Assembly (NCBI GenBank): GCA_028554795.2
Contig: CM068825.1
Location: 158,539,053 to 158,603,052, forward strand
Direction of reading: 5' to 3'
Length of the DNA stretch: 64,000 nucleotides
Source: Sinohyriopsis cumingii
Taxonomy: Eukaryota > Mollusca > Bivalvia > Unionida > Unionidae
Each line of letters starts with the position of its first letter. Within the stretch, counting starts at the first letter, position 1. The translations under genes and the position numbers were made by a program. Positions 58,666 to 64,000 of the stretch are shown here, in pieces. The notes beneath the pieces are model-generated. The model had not been told where the DNA came from and did not search any database. It worked only from the letters and a program-made list of their open reading frames with translations.

Positions 58666-58982
58666 GATCTGGAATATCAACTTCTTGTGATCTGAAGGCA
58701 TAATGATGTACAAACAAGTCAACTCACCTTATCCTGATACATTAGTTTTCAGTCAATTTTCTTTGATTTAAAGATGGCAAGAAAGTATCGACGTGCTTCT
58801 ATTTTGGAGTCGACACTCATGGGCGACAATTTGAAATAATCCATTTCTCGAGAAATCCTGCGCAACAACTTAGAATTCCAATCTAAATTGTCGAGTTCTT
58901 TCTCAAGAAATTGCATGTTTGGGTTTACTTTTTGTTTAAAAGTCAGACTTGATCAGATGGCTTATTTATAGATTTTCATCGG

Positions 58983-59024
58983 CGCGCGCGCGCACGCACA
59001 CACACACACACACGCACACACACA
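58983..59024. repeat. (GC)n/(CA)n microsatellite
   Basis: GCGCGCGCGC followed by CACACA repeats with a few interruptions. Confidence 0.95.
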
Positions 59025-59383
59025 GCTGCATGGCCACAACAGGAATGGATTCTGGTTGATGAAATCTACACATGCAAGAGAGCAGCAGAGGGGCTGTACA
59101 GACCGAAACTTTTTGCACAATAAACCCCTCCAGGAAACTATTCCTCGATAGAGGGCTTATTTCGACGAAATAAACCCTTCTATTCAGAATACAGGACAAA
59201 AAAAAATGTCCCCCGAAAACTCGAAGAGTTTCCAGGGACAAACTCGTTGAGTTTGCACTGACAACTTGGGTTACTTCAATAAATCTGAAACAGTTTCCGT
59301 GGCGGGGTCGTTATTGAAAAATCCATGGGTCGGGTCCATCCCCTCTGCTGCTCTGGGAAATGAGTTTCCAAGGAAAAACATTT

Positions 59384-60055
59384 TTATGTTGCAAATAGTG
59401 TATCAAGTCCAATACGGTATCTTGTTCTGGGATCGTGTAAATTTATTGTCACAAATCCGTGAGGTTTTCTTTGAGCATGACTGAAGAAATTTTTAAATTT
59501 ATTTAAATCCATATCGCCACCACACCAGGTTTGATGAATATTTCTCAGTGTATGTGTATCAACTCCATTGAATATCGCAAGAAGATTACAATTATCCCTG
59601 ATTACTTTAGGAATTTGTGTATAACGCTGAGTAACATAAATCACATCAGTGTTTTTGTGACGTCCCCGGGAAAATATTCTTGCGGGATTTTTTTGCTTGT
59701 CCAACATAACATCATCATACACTACTAGGTTGTTAATTGATTCATCAAGATCCTCGACGCTGGGGGCTTCTTCGATATCAGTGATAAATTCAACAACATC
59801 CTCACCGTCTTTACTCAGCGCGCTTGCACTCTCATTAAAATCTTTTATAACGTTATAGCATCGTTGATCATCTACAGATGGAGCTATCAAATACAGTTTA
59901 TCCCATTTCATCCACTTCATTATCAAGTTCAGCAACAGCTGTGTTTTACCTGAACCGGATGGCCCAATTATAATCGCGCGGATAGAGTTTGGTAGCACTG
60001 AATTATGCTTAACTGGCTCTTTCTTTTTTGTCGCAGAAAAATCTGTAATTTCCAT
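59384..60055 (-). CDS. A32/FtsK-like genome packaging ATPase of the virus-like element
   Basis: 223 residues. Walker A GPSGSGKTQ at 31-39 and Walker B LVVYDDVML at 110-118. Later conserved text is VIYVTQRYTQIPKVIRDNCN (138-157) with the glutamine and arginine of the A32 group, and NLLAIFNGVD just after it. In Polintons, adintoviruses and large DNA viruses this ATPase drives DNA into capsids. I chose the methionine at 60055, because the frame's upstream part to 60208 runs across the opposite-strand zinc-ribbon gene and looks unlike the family. The next gene starts 22 bases away in the opposite direction, so the two probably share a promoter region. Confidence 0.85.
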   Translation of the reverse strand: MEITDFSATKKKEPVKHNSVLPNSIRAIIIGPSGSGKTQLLLNLIMKWMKWDKLYLIAPSVDDQRCYNVIKDFNESASALSKDGEDVVEFITDIEEAPSVEDLDESINNLVVYDDVMLDKQKNPARIFSRGRHKNTDVIYVTQRYTQIPKVIRDNCNLLAIFNGVDTHTLRNIHQTWCGGDMDLNKFKNFFSHAQRKPHGFVTINLHDPRTRYRIGLDTLFAT

Positions 60056-60077
60056 TTGTATATAAAGAATAATAATT

Positions 60078-60227
60078 ATGGATCTATATTGTGTGAAGTG
60101 TAAGGCACGAACCCCTACGAATGATCTAACAACCATTACAACAAAAAATAACAGACAAGCACTTTCTGGTAAGTGTACGCGATGTGGCACAAAAAATTTA
60201 GATTTCAAAAAAAAAGCGAGAATTTAG
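60078..60227 (+). CDS. Small zinc-ribbon protein of the virus-like element
   Basis: A 49-residue frame, MDLYCVKCKARTPTNDL through KARI. Two CxxC pairs (CVKC at 5-8 and CTRC at 33-36) with a basic middle make a zinc ribbon. Similar very short 'YCVKC...C..CG' proteins occur in many DNA viruses and virus-like elements and may bind nucleic acid; no function is proven. It is transcribed away from the ATPase and its end overlaps the beginning of the phospholipase-like frame by 26 bases. A TATATAAAG stretch lies at 60059-60067 in the gap. It was too short to stand out in an ORF search. Confidence 0.6.
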   Translation: MDLYCVKCKARTPTNDLTTITTKNNRQALSGKCTRCGTKNLDFKKKARI

Positions 60228-60582
60228 CGGAGGTGACATTGCAGCCAAACTTGGAAAGCTCCCCGGAACTCCCTGGGCAAAGTATCCCGGAGAAAAACAT
60301 CTCCCAGGATACAATTACTGCGGTCCAGGGACCCGACTAGATATCAGACTTGATGAACAATCTAAACCAAAACCGGGAGAGTATCCGATAAACGCTATCG
60401 ACGCAGCGTGTCACATACATGATGTTGCTTATCGAAGTAAAGATCTACAAGACAGGCATATCGCGGATGTGAAATTAATTCATGCACTAAGCGCCATAAA
60501 AAATAAATCATTTAAGGAGTCACTCGCTAATTGGTTAGTAAGATCAGCGATGAAATCTAAATTAGTATTAGGCGCTGGATAA
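60202..60582 (+). CDS. Phospholipase A2-like domain protein of the virus-like element
   Basis: The open frame carries the parvovirus VP1-type phospholipase A2 signature. LPGYNYCGPGTRLDI is the calcium loop, and INAIDAACHIHDVAYRSKD carries the catalytic His-Asp pair. In parvoviruses this domain breaches the endosome membrane at entry, and homologues are known in adintoviruses and some Polintons. About 125 codons are open from 60202; the exact start was not assigned. It lies directly before the integrase, 10 bases away, in the same direction. Function in this copy is inferred from the domain only. Confidence 0.72.
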   Translation: MSKKKREFSGGDIAAKLGKLPGTPWAKYPGEKHLPGYNYCGPGTRLDIRLDEQSKPKPGEYPINAIDAACHIHDVAYRSKDLQDRHIADVKLIHALSAIKNKSFKESLANWLVRSAMKSKLVLGAG

Positions 60583-60592
60583 TTAAATAAAA

Positions 60593-61582
60593 ATGCAAGC
60601 GATTTATTATTCCCCAATCGGATACTGGAGAGGTAACTCAGCAATTAATAAACTCGCCAACGCGGCATCAGTAACACGCGAGGTTGCCAAAAATTGGCTA
60701 TCAAAACAAGCAATATGGCAAATCTACTTACCACCACCTCGACAAATCAACTTTGCACATTTTGATGTTAGTGTGCCCAATGAAGTTCATCAGGCTGACA
60801 TACTATTCCTGCCTCATGATACTGTCCGTAGAAAAATATACAAATACGCGCTAACAGTAGTTGATGTTGCCAGTAGATACAAAGAAGCAGAACCGTTAGC
60901 GACTAAAACAGCGTCCGAAGTCGCCTCTGCGTTTAAACGAATTTATCAACGAGGACCTCTAAACTGGCCACGATTATTACAAGTTGATCCTGGCAAGGAA
61001 TTTCAGGGCGCGGTGTCATCACTGACAAAGCAGCATAACGTTACCATACGACGAGGACATACTGAAATTCATCGGGATCAGGCAATTGTTGAGCGATTTA
61101 ATAGAACACTCGCTGAGAGATTATTCGGATACCAGTACGCGAGGGAATTCATTTACGATACGAGATCTCGTGAATGGGTTGCAAGACTGCCAAACGTGAT
61201 AGCCGCACTGAATAATGAAATTACCAGAACAACAAACATGAGACCTGTAAATGCAATCACAAAAAAATATATACCCCGCGTCAGTGAACGCGGACAACAG
61301 CAACAAAATGTTTCAACGCAGCCAGGGACGCTAGCGTCCCCACTGCTGGGTAATGTCACCGTTAGGTATTTATACGAACCAGGCGAACTAGAAGGAGGAA
61401 AAAAAAGAGCAACCGATCCCACATGGAGTGTTACTACACATAAGATATCCAGCATAACCAGATCAACTGGGAGAAACGCAATCTACAGATTAGATTCGAC
61501 TGCTCCTCAACGCGGATTTAAACGCGAGCAACTTCAGGTGATTCCCGAGGATACACAATTACCACCCCGATCACTAAAGTGA
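60593..61582 (+). CDS. Retrovirus-type integrase (rve) of the virus-like element
   Basis: 329 residues. The catalytic DDE triad is visible as D69 (HQADILFLPHD), D132 (LLQVDPGKEF) and E167 (AIVERFNRTLAERL), with 34 residues between the last two as in retroviral and Polinton integrases. TVVDVASRYKEAEPLATK (88-105) is a conserved core strand. The C-terminal part (about 250-320) is a likely chromo/SH3-like DNA-binding region (VRYLYEPGELEGGKKRATDP). It would insert the element's linear DNA into the genome and make its target duplication. It ends 24 bases from the convergent end of the polymerase gene. Animal genomes often carry this protein under transposon-derived names. Confidence 0.9.
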   Translation: MQAIYYSPIGYWRGNSAINKLANAASVTREVAKNWLSKQAIWQIYLPPPRQINFAHFDVSVPNEVHQADILFLPHDTVRRKIYKYALTVVDVASRYKEAEPLATKTASEVASAFKRIYQRGPLNWPRLLQVDPGKEFQGAVSSLTKQHNVTIRRGHTEIHRDQAIVERFNRTLAERLFGYQYAREFIYDTRSREWVARLPNVIAALNNEITRTTNMRPVNAITKKYIPRVSERGQQQQNVSTQPGTLASPLLGNVTVRYLYEPGELEGGKKRATDPTWSVTTHKISSITRSTGRNAIYRLDSTAPQRGFKREQLQVIPEDTQLPPRSLK

Positions 61583-61606
61583 TCCGCACTGAAGTGATTC
61601 AATCAT

Positions 61607-64000
61607 TTAAATAACTGCAGCAACACCTCTGCGTCGGTTACACTCAAGACAGGTCAACATCACATTTTCACGTGTATGACCGCGACTGCTATCTATTCTA
61701 TCTACGGTGAATTGCCTTGGGTCGTTTTTCGAATACTGCCACAGCAATAAACAATTACAACTCGCACAGTGATTATTCTGCTGTTGTTGTAATTGTATTA
61801 CAAATTCAACATCCAAACTTTGTTTGGGATCAAACTCTCTACCATTTTTTTTGTCGCTCTGTTTGTAACCGGCTAATTTCTTTCTTATTGTGTCATCAGC
61901 GATTGAGCTGTCGTTGACAACATCATCTAATACAATTCTTCGTAACTGACCTATCCTTCTTACTCTTGACACGGCTAAATAAACTAAATTTGACCACTCG
62001 ATGCGATCATCAACAATCCAAACTGTTGTATCTGAAATAGTTAGTCCCTGCGAACTGTGGATGGTCATAGCGTATCCTAGCGTCCACGGGGATTTGCTCA
62101 TTTTCAGTGCCTGTTCAACAGCATCAACATCAACTGTGACAATATCATTTAATACTAAATTCTGTTTCTCCGGACCCGACGCAGTCAGGCGCCCTGGAAT
62201 ATCAACATCAATATTCTGCAATCGCGTATCAGCTGGTCTATAACACAACGGCACTGGCAACATGGGAAATTTCTTCTGATGTAACTGAAATAACCGCTGC
62301 TGAAGTGTGTCCCTGACTATCTTTCTACTTGCCACAATTAAATCACCTGGTTTCCACGTTTCCCAAAAGTCGCTCAGCGAAGTCTCTGGAATTATTTCAC
62401 GCATTATCTCACACTGGACTTTATTGGTTTGTAGCCTGATCAGTGCCTTAAACTCTTTCAGCGTTTCATCGAGTGCTCTAACATCGTTAGTTATTTCCTC
62501 ATAATAATCTACAAAAGTTTTCAGCCACTCGTGTGGAGATTCACCTGTAAATGGGGGTGGTTGACCATGATCGCCGCACATCACCACTGCGGTATTTTTC
62601 TTTAGCAGCCAATCCAGAAACTGTTTTAATGTATCCAACGGCACAGTGTCTATCTCATCCCAGATGATTTTCTCGGGAATATATTTCGTTCCCATTCGTT
62701 CAGGTGTCCACGTGCCGCCGCTGTATTTGAAAAAACTGTGATACGTGCACGCGTTAACATCCCGTTGTCTCATCTCCCTGGCAAGTCTGTGTGTGGGTGT
62801 TAGCACAATCATGTCAGAGTTTCTAAATAATTCAATCGCTCGAGTTGTTTTACCAGAACCACCAGGACCGTTCAGATAAACTGTTTTGTGTCTTGTAACA
62901 GGATCGTGCACCGGCGGCAACAACGAAGTTGCCCCCGACGAAACCATCGAAGATATTTCTGCGCTGCGATACTCATCCTCGATTTCAACATCAGCCGATT
63001 TACAATATCCGTGTAACATTTCATTCTTTATTCTCCACGAGCCCCACGATGGATCATCCGATATAACATTATCCAACAGCGCTGAGTGTTTTTTATCAAT
63101 ATAAAATGAATCCGTTGCAACTCTCACTGCGGCAACAGGGAATCTATTGATCATCGACAACAAATTTATGGATACATAAGCCAGCATCGAAGATCTCAAA
63201 TGTATGTACTGAGATGATTCTCCGTCAATATAACTAAAAACAGTCCCTAGTTTTTCCCCGTTTGACAGAAACACATCTTTGCGGTTACAGAACATGTTGT
63301 TCGTGGCTGCATCAGCGACAATAAGATCCAATTCAGTCTTGTCCATGATTAATCGACTGTGATGTTGTTTATGATCATACGCTCCACCTTGAGTGAATTT
63401 CCCTATTATTCTTCGTCCTAGATCTTTTGCTGTGCTTTCATCATTTCTGAGTTTGCTTTTAAGTACTTCAGGAGCTTTCTTGATGATAGCGTCGATAGAA
63501 GTTTCTGGATATTCTCGTGACCAATCTTCGATGACTTCTTCTAACGTAACCGGCGTTGGAGTTGGCAACCAAACTTCGGTTTGACGACAATAACATATAA
63601 TCGCTTCGCTGACCGTCAGCGACAACAGTATTCGACTGTCAAGCATGTATCGCAATAACACTATCGGTGCCCATCGCTTCTCAACGAAATGTCTGCCAAA
63701 CCAAACATAACACACAGGATGTAAATCCTTAGCGAATTTAAACGACGACACACAAGCAAATCCGGTCAAGTCAAAATCGGGTAAAACACCGTTGACAGCT
63801 ACTCTTGTCATGGTATTGCCAGCGTGGCCAAACCGTTTAAAATATTCGCTGCATTCTCCACGCCCAAGGAAACTTCCTGGATAACACGCCGTCATGTCCA
63901 CGGATATCATACCGCGGTGATCATACTGAGTATTCCACAAACCGCCGTGTCCGTATTCGACACAGCTCTGCTGGATATCAGCAAGAAAACTTTTCGGAGT
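61607..64000 (-). CDS. Family B DNA polymerase - SF1 helicase - HNH nuclease fusion (5' end outside window)
   Basis: One uninterrupted frame of 797 codons, entering from the right edge. Residues are numbered from base 64000. About 1-310 is the palm of a Polinton-type polymerase: motif A VDMTACYPGSF (34-44), a motif B-like GRRIIGKFTQGG (195-206) and motif C VATDSFYID (294-302). About 370-690 is a superfamily 1 helicase: Walker A GPGGSGKTTRA (378-388), LTPTHRLAREMR, Walker B IIWDEIDTV, CGDHGQPPPF, then GYAMTIHSSQGLTI and YLAVSRVRR. About 740-797 is an HNH-type nuclease, with CASCNCLL, the DRIDSSRGHTRENVMLTC core and CNRRRG. It probably copies and processes the element's own DNA. The exonuclease domain of the polymerase should lie beyond the window. 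The three domains in one frame are unlike the usual stand-alone Polinton polymerase. Confidence 0.85.
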   Translation of the reverse strand, partial: TPKSFLADIQQSCVEYGHGGLWNTQYDHRGMISVDMTACYPGSFLGRGECSEYFKRFGHAGNTMTRVAVNGVLPDFDLTGFACVSSFKFAKDLHPVCYVWFGRHFVEKRWAPIVLLRYMLDSRILLSLTVSEAIICYCRQTEVWLPTPTPVTLEEVIEDWSREYPETSIDAIIKKAPEVLKSKLRNDESTAKDLGRRIIGKFTQGGAYDHKQHHSRLIMDKTELDLIVADAATNNMFCNRKDVFLSNGEKLGTVFSYIDGESSQYIHLRSSMLAYVSINLLSMINRFPVAAVRVATDSFYIDKKHSALLDNVISDDPSWGSWRIKNEMLHGYCKSADVEIEDEYRSAEISSMVSSGATSLLPPVHDPVTRHKTVYLNGPGGSGKTTRAIELFRNSDMIVLTPTHRLAREMRQRDVNACTYHSFFKYSGGTWTPERMGTKYIPEKIIWDEIDTVPLDTLKQFLDWLLKKNTAVVMCGDHGQPPPFTGESPHEWLKTFVDYYEEITNDVRALDETLKEFKALIRLQTNKVQCEIMREIIPETSLSDFWETWKPGDLIVASRKIVRDTLQQRLFQLHQKKFPMLPVPLCYRPADTRLQNIDVDIPGRLTASGPEKQNLVLNDIVTVDVDAVEQALKMSKSPWTLGYAMTIHSSQGLTISDTTVWIVDDRIEWSNLVYLAVSRVRRIGQLRRIVLDDVVNDSSIADDTIRKKLAGYKQSDKKNGREFDPKQSLDVEFVIQLQQQQNNHCASCNCLLLWQYSKNDPRQFTVDRIDSSRGHTRENVMLTCLECNRRRGVAAVI

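Larger units (their letters stand above)
59100..64000. mobile_element. Polinton/adintovirus-like element (left part; runs off the window)
   Basis: A virus-like DNA element of the Polinton (Maverick)/adintovirus kind, recorded here as a genomic fossil. Visible parts from left to right are a packaging ATPase (minus), a zinc-ribbon protein (plus), a phospholipase A2-like protein (plus), a retrovirus-type integrase (plus) and a polymerase-helicase-nuclease frame (minus). The left end lies somewhere between the microsatellite ending at 59024 and 59384; terminal inverted repeats and target duplication cannot be set because the other end is beyond 64000. Base composition and gene packing differ sharply from the flanking host DNA. 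The visible frames look whole, suggesting a fairly young insertion. Capsid and protease genes are not in view. Confidence 0.85.

Noticed and set aside
59025-59384. Exact left terminal repeat of the virus-like element
   Set aside because: Without the other end in the window the inverted repeat cannot be matched, so no border was called.
60056-60208. Longer N terminus for the packaging ATPase
   Set aside because: The extra 51 residues overlap the opposite-strand zinc-ribbon gene and look unlike the family; the methionine at 60055 gives a normal start.

Overview
The window looks like nuclear DNA of an invertebrate animal, most likely a lophotrochozoan and plausibly a mollusc. It is AT-rich, has animal-type split genes with multi-kilobase introns, carries several copies of a tRNA-derived SINE with a CA-rich tail, and is dense with non-LTR retrotransposon wrecks, hAT-type DNA transposons and minisatellites. 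The species cannot be fixed from the sequence. No free-standing tRNA, rRNA or CRISPR array was seen; tRNA-like stretches are all heads of SINEs.

Two host genes are supported, both on the minus strand and reassembled exon by exon. (1) A COX18 orthologue (Oxa1/YidC/Alb3 family, mitochondrial inner membrane insertase) has coding exons at 16736-17347, 12287-12440, 9241-9350 and 6277-6369. All junctions are in phase; the last exon was not found and may lie left of the window. (2) A C7orf50-like gene (WKF domain) has coding exons at 54117-55082, 49225-49363 and 44554-44618, giving a complete 389-residue frame. Its second exon carries a 51-bp tandem duplication that copies the splice acceptor and keeps frame.

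Layout: 134-1885 is a hAT-like transposon. 6277-17347 is COX18, whose introns hold minisatellites (62 bp, about 36 bp and a large 41-bp array) and old roughly 150-bp repeats. 20751-21647 holds two SINE copies. 25252-26303 is a hAT-type element with a BED-finger remnant. 28930-34950 holds three broken LINEs. 36931-39972 is a second, longer copy of the first hAT-like element, with a small palindromic element inside it and another hAT-like element inside that. 44554-55082 is the C7orf50-like gene, whose introns hold a SINE and two LINE copies. 55560-58665 holds short tandem repeats and a minus-strand LINE.

From about 59.1 kb to the right edge the character changes: base composition is more balanced, frames are long and packed, and gaps between genes are only tens of bases. 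This is the left part of a Polinton/adintovirus-like virus-like element, treated here as a genomic fossil. It has an A32-type packaging ATPase, a small zinc-ribbon protein, a phospholipase A2-like domain protein, a retrovirus-type integrase, and a very long minus-strand frame that joins a family B DNA polymerase palm, a superfamily 1 helicase and a C-terminal HNH nuclease. The visible frames look whole; the other end, the capsid genes and the start of the polymerase lie outside the window. The polymerase-helicase-HNH fusion is the most unusual thing seen here.
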